64,000 nt of DNA, from positions 1 through 64,000 of the forward strand of contig NZ_JAPDKN010000034.1 of NCBI RefSeq assembly GCF_026163565.1, read 5' to 3'. Positions 43,085 through 50,371 of the stretch are shown here, piece after piece. The DNA is from Chryseobacterium sp. YIM B08800 (GTDB taxonomy: Bacteria > Bacteroidota > Bacteroidia > Flavobacteriales > Weeksellaceae). The notes below the pieces were generated by a model, which saw only the letters and a list, made by a program, of their open reading frames with translations, was not told where the DNA came from and ran no database searches. How positions within the stretch are numbered: position 1 is the first letter of the stretch; the number at the start of each line of letters is the position of its first letter. The position numbers and the translations under genes were made by a program.

Positions 43085-44362
43085 ATGAAAACAAAACTAT
43101 TTTTGGCGTCACTTTTTGCTTTATCAGTTCAGCAAACTGTATTGGCTCAGACAGATGCAAACGGATATACTACGGTAAACCTTACAATGGGATCTGCTTA
43201 TCAAAACAGAGTATTCTTTGATTTTAGCGCAAATAATATCATTTCGCAAACAGCTAATACTTGGGATGTGGCTTTTTACAGAAATTCAACTTATGGCTAT
43301 GGAACGAGAATTAACGATGCTCTTAATGTAAAAGTTTATGAAGCATCTAATAATATGGCAAACTGGGACAATATCAGTATTGCAAATCTTTCTTCATGGG
43401 GAGCGCCATTATACAATCCTGATCAAACAGCAGCATTAGAAGACGGTGCTTTCGAGCAAGGCTCTGCTCCTACAGGATGGGGACAGTATAACGGAGTCAA
43501 TCATCACGTAGAAGGAAAAGTAATTTTTGTGCTTCAGTATCCTGATAACTCTTACATCAAATTTGCTATTGAAGATTATTACGGAGGTTATACTTTCAAA
43601 TACTCTAAATGGAATGCTACAACCTCAACATGGGGTGCTACAGAAACCAGAACTATCGCTAATGGTTCGGATGATGCTTATTTTAATTATTTCTCATTCA
43701 CTACAGGGGAAAAGGTTCCAAACCTAGAGCCTGCAAAAGCAAATTGGGATCTAATGTTTACAAGATACTGGACGTTTTTTGGAAACATAATGATGTACAG
43801 AATGGCAGGAATCATCCAAAGCCCAACGGTTACCATTGCAAGAGTACAACCAGAAACTCAGGATACGCCAACAGCAACGCTTCCTTCATCTACAACATTC
43901 TCGAGTAATATTACAAGCATCGGTCATTCTTGGAAACCTACATCAGGTGCTCCTATTTCAGATGTAGTTTATTATGTAAAGCAAGGATCAGATTATTACA
44001 GAATGTATTTTCTTACCAATGGTGGAGAAGCAAACGGAAATATGTATTTCAAATACAAAAACATTACTACAACTTTAGGGATTACAGAAGTAAGCAAAAA
44101 AGCATCTTTCGGGATTTATCCAAACCCTACAACGGCTGACAAAAAAGTAACGGTTTTATTTGATGTAAAAGAAAAAGATAACAACAAAGGGAACGTTGAA
44201 GTTTATGATCTTACCGGTAAAAGAGTTTACAATGCAGAACTAAGCAATCAGGCTGGTTTCTACAAACAAGACCTTAACTTATCTCATCTTCCATCCGGAA
44301 ATTATTTAGTTAAAATTTCTTTTGGAGGTAAAACGGAAACCAAAAAACTTATTGTAAAATAA
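43085..44362 (+). CDS. HmuY-like protein with T9SS tail (putative secreted haemophore)
   Basis: A 425-aa exported protein. A signal peptide (1-21, ending VLAQ) is followed by a HmuY-like region: strands with NTWDVAFYRNSTYGYGTRIN (about 60-80), YIKFAIEDYYGGYTFKYSKW and ANWDLMFTRYWTFFGN. The paired WDVAFY / WDLMFTRYW motifs correspond to those of the HmuY lipoprotein in the receptor operon (WDLGFY and WDICFTVF). The last 80 residues form a T9SS sorting domain (FGIYPNPTTADKKVTVLFDV, VYDLTGKRV, LPSGNYLVKI). It is therefore exported by T9SS, unlike its lipoprotein paralogue, and may act as a haemophore. The operator-like dyad around its promoter supports co-regulation. Confidence 0.8.
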   Translation: MKTKLFLASLFALSVQQTVLAQTDANGYTTVNLTMGSAYQNRVFFDFSANNIISQTANTWDVAFYRNSTYGYGTRINDALNVKVYEASNNMANWDNISIANLSSWGAPLYNPDQTAALEDGAFEQGSAPTGWGQYNGVNHHVEGKVIFVLQYPDNSYIKFAIEDYYGGYTFKYSKWNATTSTWGATETRTIANGSDDAYFNYFSFTTGEKVPNLEPAKANWDLMFTRYWTFFGNIMMYRMAGIIQSPTVTIARVQPETQDTPTATLPSSTTFSSNITSIGHSWKPTSGAPISDVVYYVKQGSDYYRMYFLTNGGEANGNMYFKYKNITTTLGITEVSKKASFGIYPNPTTADKKVTVLFDVKEKDNNKGNVEVYDLTGKRVYNAELSNQAGFYKQDLNLSHLPSGNYLVKISFGGKTETKKLIVK

Positions 44363-44367
44363 GAAAC

Positions 44368-44460
44368 GTGAATAGTGAATCCACTTTGCTGTCAATCGTA
44401 AATTTCAAAACTGACAATTGACATATTCACTGCGAAGCAAATTCACATATTAGTATTCAC
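44368..44460. repeat. Imperfect inverted repeat, GTGAATA arms
   Basis: GTGAATAGTG at 44368-44377 faces TAGTATTCAC at 44451-44460, and the middle contains GTCAATCG and ATTGACATATTCAC pieces that also pair partially. It includes the 17-base word shared with 23609-23625. Confidence 0.45.
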
Positions 44461-44491
44461 CTTTAAAAATATACTTTCTATTTTTTCTAAT

Positions 44492-44527
44492 AAAAAGGCA
44501 GTTTCAAGAATGATGAAACTGCCTTTT
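44492..44527. terminator. Bidirectional terminator between the HmuY-like and monooxygenase genes
   Basis: AAAAGGCAGTTTCA at 44493-44506 pairs perfectly with TGAAACTGCCTTTT at 44514-44527. It has A and T runs on opposite sides, between convergent genes. Confidence 0.85.
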
Positions 44528-44571
44528 GACTTTTTTAGCTTCTAGCTTCTAACTTCTAACTTCCAGCAAAA

Positions 44572-44862
44572 TTAATAAATCTTAAAACCTTTATAAACAT
44601 GTGTTGTTTCTTCAAGTATTTTAGAGGCATTTTTTCTGAAATCCATCAGATGATCTGCTCCGTTGTGTTGGTTATGATGTTCTACACTTTCCCATAATTC
44701 AATCAGGAAAAATGTACCTTTATTATCTTTATCTTCAATTAAATCATATTGCAGACATCCATCTTCTTTTCTGGTTTCTCTCACCAAAGTTTGAAATAAT
44801 TCTACAGCTTCCATCAAATTATTTTCTTTAAATCTGAAAAGAGCAACGATATGTAAATTCAT
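44572..44862 (-). CDS. Antibiotic biosynthesis monooxygenase-like protein
   Basis: A 96-aa ABM-fold protein (dimeric ferredoxin-like fold). Motifs include HIVALFRFKENNLMEAVELF, LVRETRKEDGCLQYDLIEDK (quoted in part), FFLIELWESVEHHNQH and HLMDFRKN. The family covers quinol monooxygenases (YgiN) and the haem-degrading IsdG enzymes. IsdG-type catalytic residues were not recognised, but its nearness to a haem locus is worth noting. It converges on the HmuY-like gene. Confidence 0.8.
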   Translation of the reverse strand: MNLHIVALFRFKENNLMEAVELFQTLVRETRKEDGCLQYDLIEDKDNKGTFFLIELWESVEHHNQHNGADHLMDFRKNASKILEETTHVYKGFKIY

Positions 44863-45023
44863 GTATTATTTTTAGGCTGTAAATGTAAATTATTTTTGAT
44901 TTTAATTGAATTCAAATTCTGCTAAATTTTTCACAAAAAACATCTCAATTATCTAAAATCATCTTTAAAAAAACATTCCAAACCGAATCCCGAAACACGC
45001 ATCTCGTATCTCTTAACTCGAAA

Positions 45024-45908
45024 CTAAAAAACAGATTTATAAATCGTAATCGAGCTCATCACAATCACCAAAGTTCCGATAATGATAAACATATTTTTCA
45101 CAGGAAGTTTTGCTGTAAGCATTGCAGAAAATGGCGCAGTAATAATTCCACCGATTAGAAGACCTAAAATAATATTCCAGTGTTGAATTCCTAAGGTTAA
45201 AAAGAAAGTCACTGCAGCAGTTACCGTCAGAATAAATTTTGCAACCGTAGAACTTCCTACTGCAAATCTTGGTGTAAAAGCATTCTTAATTAAAGTTCCG
45301 GTTACCAAAGGTCCCCATCCTCCACCGGCAAAAGAATCGATAAAACCACCGATTACTCCCAATCTGGTAAGGTTTGTTTTTTTCTTTAATGCTTTATTCT
45401 GTTTAGGTTTAAAAGCATTCGACAAAATCTGAATTCCTAGATACAAAGTGTAAAAAGAGATTACTGTTTTTGTAATTTTCGAATAATATTCGCCAAGATA
45501 AGTCAGTGAAACAGCTCCGATAATAGCTCCGATAATTGCAGGAATAGCAAGTTTTTTAACCAGACTTTTGCTTACATTTTTCAGTTTAATATGACTGATA
45601 CTTCCCGCCGCTGTTGTAAAACTTTCGGCAGAATGAATACTTGCACTCACTGCATGTGGAGGAATTCCCAAAAATAAAAGTGTGGTGGTACAAATCACGC
45701 CATACCCCATTCCCATTGATCCGGCGACAACTTCAGCAAAAACTCCTACCAAAAGCATCCAATAAAAAATATAATTGTCTTTGGCAAGAATAATTTCAAG
45801 TTCATCCAAATATCCTAAACTGTATAGCGACAGAAATGTAATTGCCAAAACTGCAACCGTAATAAAAAGTACATTGAGCCTGAACTGAATTTTTTGTGAA
45901 ATTACCAT
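45024..45908 (-). CDS. TauE/SafE family sulfite or organosulfur exporter
   Basis: A 294-aa membrane protein with about eight membrane segments, of the TauE/SafE (DUF81) family. Motifs include GSMGMGYGVICTTTLLFLGI and GFIDSFAGGGWGPLVTGTLI. It follows cysN by 26 bases, so it belongs to the sulfate-assimilation operon. In that setting it could import sulfate-derived anions or release excess sulfite; direction of transport is unknown. Confidence 0.85.
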   Translation of the reverse strand: MVISQKIQFRLNVLFITVAVLAITFLSLYSLGYLDELEIILAKDNYIFYWMLLVGVFAEVVAGSMGMGYGVICTTTLLFLGIPPHAVSASIHSAESFTTAAGSISHIKLKNVSKSLVKKLAIPAIIGAIIGAVSLTYLGEYYSKITKTVISFYTLYLGIQILSNAFKPKQNKALKKKTNLTRLGVIGGFIDSFAGGGWGPLVTGTLIKNAFTPRFAVGSSTVAKFILTVTAAVTFFLTLGIQHWNIILGLLIGGIITAPFSAMLTAKLPVKNMFIIIGTLVIVMSSITIYKSVF

Positions 45909-45934
45909 ATCATCAATTGGTTTTAAATCAAAAA

Positions 45935-47176
45935 TTATAAGATCATCACCGCTCCAACGGTAGAATTGCTGGTTTCGTCAATCAGGATTGCGTTTCCGGT
46001 AGATTTACTGTCTTCAAAACTGTCAAAAACCAAAGGCGATGCCGTTTTCAATCGTACTTTTACCACTTCATTTAGTTTTACACTTTCAGTAATTGGAGTT
46101 TGTTCTAAAGTATTCACATCAATTTTATATTCAATTTCTTTGATGATGGCTTTCAAAGTTTTGCTTTTATGCTGAATAAAATATTTGTTGCCTTCGTTCA
46201 GTTCTTTTTTGTCGAGCCAGCAAACTACAGCTTCCAGCTCATTTTCAACTTTCGGCTGTTGATTCGTTTTCACTAAAAAATCACCACGGCTGATGTCGAT
46301 ATCATCTTCAATATGAATCACGGCTGGTTGATTTGTGAATACAAAATCTACTTCTTTTCCTCCGGTTTCAATTTTTGAAATTTTGGTTTGAATATTTTGT
46401 GGAAGCACCGTAATTTCATCTCCTTTTTGGTAAATTCCCGAAATCACTTCTCCAGCATACCCTCTGTAATCATGCAGTTCATCCGTTTGCGGACGAATAA
46501 CATACTGTACCTGAAATCTTGGATCTTCATTTTCTTGGTTTCCGTTAATTTCTACACTTTCTAAGAAATCTAAAAGTGTAGAACCTTGATACCAATCCGT
46601 ATTTTTAGATTTTGAAACAATATTATCGCCGTTAAAAGCCGAAATAGGAAAATAATTGACGTTTTCAAGCTTCAGTTTTTTAGCAACCAGTTCGTATTGA
46701 GCTTTAATATCATTGAAAACTTCTTCGGAATACTCTACCAAATCCATTTTATTAATCGCAACCACTACATTCTTCATTTTTAATAATGAAGCGATGATGG
46801 AATGTCTTCTGGTTTGTTCAATTACCCCTTGTCTTGCATCAATCAAAATCACGATCAATTGAGAATTTGATGCCCCCGTGATCATATTTCTGGTATACTG
46901 AATATGTCCCGGTGCATCGGCAATAATGAATTTCCTTTTTGGAGTTGAAAAATATCGATACGCCACATCAATGGTGATTCCTTGTTCTCTTTCGGCTCTT
47001 AATCCATCTGTCAGAATGGCAAGGTCTACTCCATTTCCGTTTTTATTTTTTGATTGTTTTTCCAGTGCTTCAAGCTGGTCGATCAATATATTTTTGCTGT
47101 CGTAGAGAAGTCTTCCGATCAACGTACTTTTGCCGTCGTCTACACTTCCTGCGGTTATAAATCTTAATATGTCCAC
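45935..47176 (-). CDS. cysN: Sulfate adenylyltransferase subunit 1 (GTPase)
   Basis: CysN is the GTPase half of ATP sulfurylase; with CysD it makes adenosine 5'-phosphosulfate from sulfate and ATP. The 413-aa protein has the EF-Tu-like motifs GSVDDGKST (about 10-18), DAPGH near 85 and NKMD near 140, then beta-barrel domains (AVICWLDKKEL region). There is no C-terminal CysC kinase, so it is CysN alone and not CysNC. The start is a GTG at 47176 (VDILRFITAG region). It is in an operon with cysD, cysH and the Rrf2 regulator upstream. Confidence 0.95.
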   Translation of the reverse strand: MDILRFITAGSVDDGKSTLIGRLLYDSKNILIDQLEALEKQSKNKNGNGVDLAILTDGLRAEREQGITIDVAYRYFSTPKRKFIIADAPGHIQYTRNMITGASNSQLIVILIDARQGVIEQTRRHSIIASLLKMKNVVVAINKMDLVEYSEEVFNDIKAQYELVAKKLKLENVNYFPISAFNGDNIVSKSKNTDWYQGSTLLDFLESVEINGNQENEDPRFQVQYVIRPQTDELHDYRGYAGEVISGIYQKGDEITVLPQNIQTKISKIETGGKEVDFVFTNQPAVIHIEDDIDISRGDFLVKTNQQPKVENELEAVVCWLDKKELNEGNKYFIQHKSKTLKAIIKEIEYKIDVNTLEQTPITESVKLNEVVKVRLKTASPLVFDSFEDSKSTGNAILIDETSNSTVGAVMIL

Positions 47177-47299
47177 GTTTATTTTATTAGTAATGAGTAA
47201 TTGGTAATGAATAATAAGAGTAAGGCTAAGATTGAGGTGGAGGCTAATGTTGAACGCTTAACTAAAAAAACTTCCAGCTTCCCTCATCCAGCTTCCAGC

Positions 47300-48208
47300 C
47301 TAAAAATATCCTCCTTTTTTTCTGTCTTCCATTGCGGCTTCCGTTACTTTATCGTCAATTCGGGTCTCACCACGTTCGGAAATTCGGGAAGCGGTAATTT
47401 CGTTTACAACCTGGTCTAAAGTTTCGGCTGTACTTTCCACTGCAGCAGTGCAGGTCATATCTCCAACGGTTCTGTAACGTACTTTTTTATTTTGAATCTG
47501 ATCATTTTCATCGATTTGAATAAAATCTGAAACTGCAATTAATTGTCCGTCATATTCAATCACATCACGATCGTGCGCAAAATAAATCGATGGAAGCTGA
47601 ATATTTTCTTTTTTGATATAATTCCAGACATCAAGTTCTGTCCAGTTTGAAATCGGGAAAACTCTTACATTTTCTCCTTTGTTGATTCTTCCGTTGTAGA
47701 TATTCCACAATTCTGGGCGCTGTAATTTAGGATCCCATTGTCCGAATTCGTCACGAACAGAGAAAAACCTCTCCTTTGCTCTGGCTTTTTCCTCATCTCT
47801 TCTTGCTCCGCCAATACAGGCATCAAATTGAAATTCTTCAATCGTATCTAATAAAGTATGAGTTTGTAACCAGTTTCTCGAGGCAAATTTTCCTTTTGGT
47901 TCGGTTAAATTTTTAGCTTTAATCGTATCTTCTACTTTTCTTACAATTAATTCTGCACCAAGACTTTCAGCAAAATAATCCCTGAACTGCAATGCTTCCG
48001 GAAAATTGTGTCCCGTATCGATATGCACAAAAGGAAAAGGAATCTTCATCGGAGCAAACGCTTTTTTCGCCAGATGAACCAATGTAATTGAATCTTTTCC
48101 GCCACTAAAAAGCAAAGCAGGTTTTTCAAACTGAGCCGCAATTTCACGCATGATGTAAATGCTTTCAGCTTCCAATTGTTCGAGATAATTTAGTTTGTAG
48201 TCACTCAT
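47300..48208 (-). CDS. cysD: Sulfate adenylyltransferase subunit 2
   Basis: CysD is the catalytic subunit of ATP sulfurylase. The PP-loop is SGGKDSITLVHLA near residue 30, and family segments include PFPFVHIDTGHNFPEALQFRD, quoted as FVHIDTGHNFPEALQFRD, and GGARRDEEKARAKERFFS. The length from MSDYKLNY at 48208 is 302 aa, which is normal. A longer in-frame reading from 48304 overlaps cysH and lacks family sequence. A 123-base spacer separates it from cysN. Confidence 0.95.
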   Translation of the reverse strand: MSDYKLNYLEQLEAESIYIMREIAAQFEKPALLFSGGKDSITLVHLAKKAFAPMKIPFPFVHIDTGHNFPEALQFRDYFAESLGAELIVRKVEDTIKAKNLTEPKGKFASRNWLQTHTLLDTIEEFQFDACIGGARRDEEKARAKERFFSVRDEFGQWDPKLQRPELWNIYNGRINKGENVRVFPISNWTELDVWNYIKKENIQLPSIYFAHDRDVIEYDGQLIAVSDFIQIDENDQIQNKKVRYRTVGDMTCTAAVESTAETLDQVVNEITASRISERGETRIDDKVTEAAMEDRKKGGYF

Positions 48209-48233
48209 TATTATTTGAAAGATTAAATTAAAA

Positions 48234-48926
48234 TTAATGTGAATGCAGACCGCATTCTTTTTGTGAAGTTTCCCACCACCATCTTCCGGCTCTCGGATTT
48301 TCACCTTCTTCGATGGCTCTTGTGCAAGGTTGACAGCCTACACTGATGAAACCTTTTTTATGTAAAGACAATTCCTGAACTTTATTTTGTTCTAAATAAT
48401 CCAGAACATCCTGATAATTCCAGTTAATTAAAGGATTGTATTTGTATAATTTCCGTTCTTCATCCCACTCCAGAATCGGCATATTTTCACGGTTTTCAGA
48501 TTGTTCAGAACGTAAACCGGTAATCCATACTTTGGCATTTTCCAAGGCACGATTTAGTGGTTTTACCTTTCGGATGAAACAACATTCTTTCCTGTTTTCA
48601 ACAGAATGATAAAAAGCATTGACGCCTTTTTCCATCAAATATTTTTCAACATCAGAAGATTCAGGGAAGTAAACTTCAGTTTTCTTTCGATAACGCGAAT
48701 TGTTTTTTGAAAGTAAATCGTAATGCTCATAAAAAAGCCTTCCTGTATCTAAGGTGAAAACTTTTATCGGTAAATTATTTTTGAAAATAGCATCTGTAAT
48801 AACCTGATCTTCCTGACCAAGCGAAGTTGAGAAAACAACCCCTTCTGAAAATTTAGAGGTGATGAACTGTAACCCATCCTCCAAAGTAAGCTGCTGCAAA
48901 GTGTCTATATCCTCTTTTGAAAACAT
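48234..48926 (-). CDS. cysH: Adenylyl-sulfate (APS) reductase, Fe-S type
   Basis: A 230-aa assimilatory reductase that reduces APS or PAPS to sulfite. The iron-sulfur ligand set is visible: Cys115-Cys116 (KECCFIR) and Cys198-x-x-Cys201 (GCQPCTRA), with the catalytic Cys225 in ECGLH. The CC...CxxC set marks the APS-reductase type, which needs no CysC, in agreement with the lack of a CysC here. It is first in the cys operon after the Rrf2 regulator and is probably transcribed from the box at 48958-48965. Confidence 0.94.
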   Translation of the reverse strand: MFSKEDIDTLQQLTLEDGLQFITSKFSEGVVFSTSLGQEDQVITDAIFKNNLPIKVFTLDTGRLFYEHYDLLSKNNSRYRKKTEVYFPESSDVEKYLMEKGVNAFYHSVENRKECCFIRKVKPLNRALENAKVWITGLRSEQSENRENMPILEWDEERKLYKYNPLINWNYQDVLDYLEQNKVQELSLHKKGFISVGCQPCTRAIEEGENPRAGRWWWETSQKECGLHSH

Positions 48927-48957
48927 AATTTTCTGTTTGATATCAGCAAATATCGAA

Positions 48958-48965
48958 CAAAAATA
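48958..48965 (-). promoter_or_regulatory. -7 box (TATTTTTG) of the cysH operon
   Basis: A minus-strand TAnnTTTG match 31 bases upstream of the cysH ATG at 48926, lying just below the dyad at 48971-48985. Confidence 0.55.
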
Positions 48966-48970
48966 TTATC

Positions 48971-48985
48971 CTACCAAATAAGTAG
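48971..48985. promoter_or_regulatory. Candidate Rrf2 operator, CTAC-N7-GTAG
   Basis: CTACCAAATAAGTAG has CTAC and GTAG ends seven bases apart, directly upstream of the -7 box of cysH and between cysH and the Rrf2 gene. Rrf2 proteins such as CymR bind short dyads at sulfur-metabolism promoters. The assignment is by position and symmetry only. Confidence 0.4.
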
Positions 48986-49012
48986 ACTTATAAAATTAAA
49001 ATTATGATTTAA

Positions 49013-49420
49013 TTAATCTATTAAATCTAAAAGCGTTTTTTTCTCTAAAATTTTAAGCGAAGCGTCTCTTACTTCAATTAAAACATCGTGCAAACTGCAG
49101 TGATCCTCATTACAATCTGCACATTTTTCGTAAAAATTAAGACTCACACAAGGAAGCATAGCAATAGGACCATTTACGAGACGAATGATTTTTGCCAATG
49201 TTACATTTTGGGGATTTTCTTTAAAAAAATATCCGCCTCCTTTTCCTTTTTTACTATCGAGGATGTCTGCTTTTTTTAGTTCGAGCAAAATGTTTTCAAG
49301 AAATTTCAACGGAATTTTCTTGTTTTCTGCAATTTCAGAAATAAGAATCGGGCCTTCATTTCTCTTCTCTACAAGATATGAAAGCGCCTTAAAAGCATAT
49401 TGAGATTTTTTTGACAGCAT
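49013..49420 (-). CDS. Rrf2 family transcriptional regulator of sulfur metabolism
   Basis: A 135-aa winged-helix regulator of the Rrf2 family. It starts MLSKKSQYAFKALSYL and has the helix-turn-helix segment ISEIAENKKIPLKFLENILLEL, quoted as ISEIAENKKIPLKFLEN, followed by KGKGGGYFF. The C-terminal part has a cysteine-rich patch (CVSLNFYEKCADCNEDHC) where related proteins bind iron-sulfur clusters. Its position upstream of cysH-cysD-cysN argues that it senses cysteine, sulfide or Fe-S state and controls them, as CymR does in other bacteria. The start is the ATG at 49420; an earlier in-frame GTG at 49426 overlaps the -7 box. Confidence 0.85.
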   Translation of the reverse strand: MLSKKSQYAFKALSYLVEKRNEGPILISEIAENKKIPLKFLENILLELKKADILDSKKGKGGGYFFKENPQNVTLAKIIRLVNGPIAMLPCVSLNFYEKCADCNEDHCSLHDVLIEVRDASLKILEKKTLLDLID

Positions 49421-49425
49421 TACCA

Positions 49426-49433
49426 CAAAAATA
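49426..49433 (-). promoter_or_regulatory. -7 box (TATTTTTG) of the Rrf2 gene, leaderless arrangement
   Basis: A minus-strand TAnnTTTG match ending five bases before the ATG at 49420. Confidence 0.5.
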
Positions 49434-49571
49434 GGAAAAAGTTTGGATATTGAGATTGGAAGTTTGATGATGGAAGCCGGAGGTTAAAAAAATCGGATTA
49501 ATAATAAATTGCAGATGCCTTACCCTTACTAGCTTCCAGCTTCTGACACCTAACTTCCAGCCAAAAAAACT

Positions 49572-49579
49572 TATCTTTG
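49572..49579 (+). promoter_or_regulatory. -7 box (TATCTTTG) of the DUF4268 gene, leaderless arrangement
   Basis: A TAnnTTTG match ending four bases before the ATG at 49584, which is the family's normal start (MFSKEEAQQLKKEFW). Confidence 0.6.
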
Positions 49580-49583
49580 TTTC

Positions 49584-50012
49584 ATGTTCAGTAAAGAAGA
49601 AGCACAGCAATTAAAAAAAGAATTTTGGACGGCTTTCGGAAAATCGTTTCCGAGAAAATGGCTTTTGTATAATACCAAAATCAAGGATTTTTCATTTAAA
49701 TTTTATGCAGATAAGAAGAAAGCAGAAGTTTCTTTGGATATCGAAATGAAAGATGAAGTTTTCAGAGATGCTTATTATAATAAGATATGGTCACTTGAAG
49801 ATATTCTTAAAGATTTTGTGGGTGATTTTCATAAAGAAGAATTTTATACTTTAGAAAGCGGAAAAGTTATCAGTAGAATTTGGGTTGAAAAAGAAGGAGT
49901 TTCTGTTTTCAATAAAAATACATGGCGGGAAGCTTTTGAGTTTTTTGTTGAAAAAATGGATGGTTTTGAAAGGTTTTATTATGAGTATGAAGATTTTATA
50001 AAAGATGTTTAA
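49584..50012 (+). CDS. DUF4268 domain protein
   Basis: A 142-aa cytoplasmic protein with the DUF4268 opening (KKEFWTAFGKSFPRKW) and repeated aromatic strands (FYADKKKAEVSLDIEMKDE, then IWVEKEGVSVFNKNTWREAFEFF, quoted in part). DUF4268 is a PD-(D/E)XK-like fold found alone and in large proteins of defence or restriction type. In this short form it has no known role. The next gene starts two bases after its stop codon. Confidence 0.75.
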   Translation: MFSKEEAQQLKKEFWTAFGKSFPRKWLLYNTKIKDFSFKFYADKKKAEVSLDIEMKDEVFRDAYYNKIWSLEDILKDFVGDFHKEEFYTLESGKVISRIWVEKEGVSVFNKNTWREAFEFFVEKMDGFERFYYEYEDFIKDV

Positions 50013-50014
50013 TT

Positions 50015-50329
50015 ATGAAAATAAGGTATTGCTGGAGATGCAGAATGGATGTTCCCATGTTAGATTCCGAGGAAGGTAAAATTGCATCAAAGTTATTAGC
50101 AGAAGGCTTTCAGGAAATAAAAAAACAAGCAAAAACTCCACTTTCGGAAAATTTTAGAAAACTGTTAGATTATTATAAAGAGATAACGGGCTATGAAGAA
50201 ACAAATCACAATGCCATTATGCATCATTTTATAGATATGTATGGTCCCGATTGTGAAAATTGTGGGAAACCGTACAGAACTGAAACAGCTACATTTTGTC
50301 CTAAATGTGGAAATAAAAGAAAAATTTAA
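50015..50329 (+). CDS. Small zinc-ribbon protein, 104 aa
   Basis: A 104-aa protein with an N-terminal CWRC knuckle (MKIRYCWRCRMDVPML) and a C-terminal zinc ribbon (CENCGKPYRTETATFCPKCG). A helical middle lies between. It starts two bases after the DUF4268 gene, so the two are coupled. No function is known to me. A zinc-dependent role or a partner of the DUF4268 protein is possible. Confidence 0.7.
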   Translation: MKIRYCWRCRMDVPMLDSEEGKIASKLLAEGFQEIKKQAKTPLSENFRKLLDYYKEITGYEETNHNAIMHHFIDMYGPDCENCGKPYRTETATFCPKCGNKRKI

Positions 50330-50371
50330 ACAAAACTTTAGTATATTAACAACACAAAAAAAACACATCTC

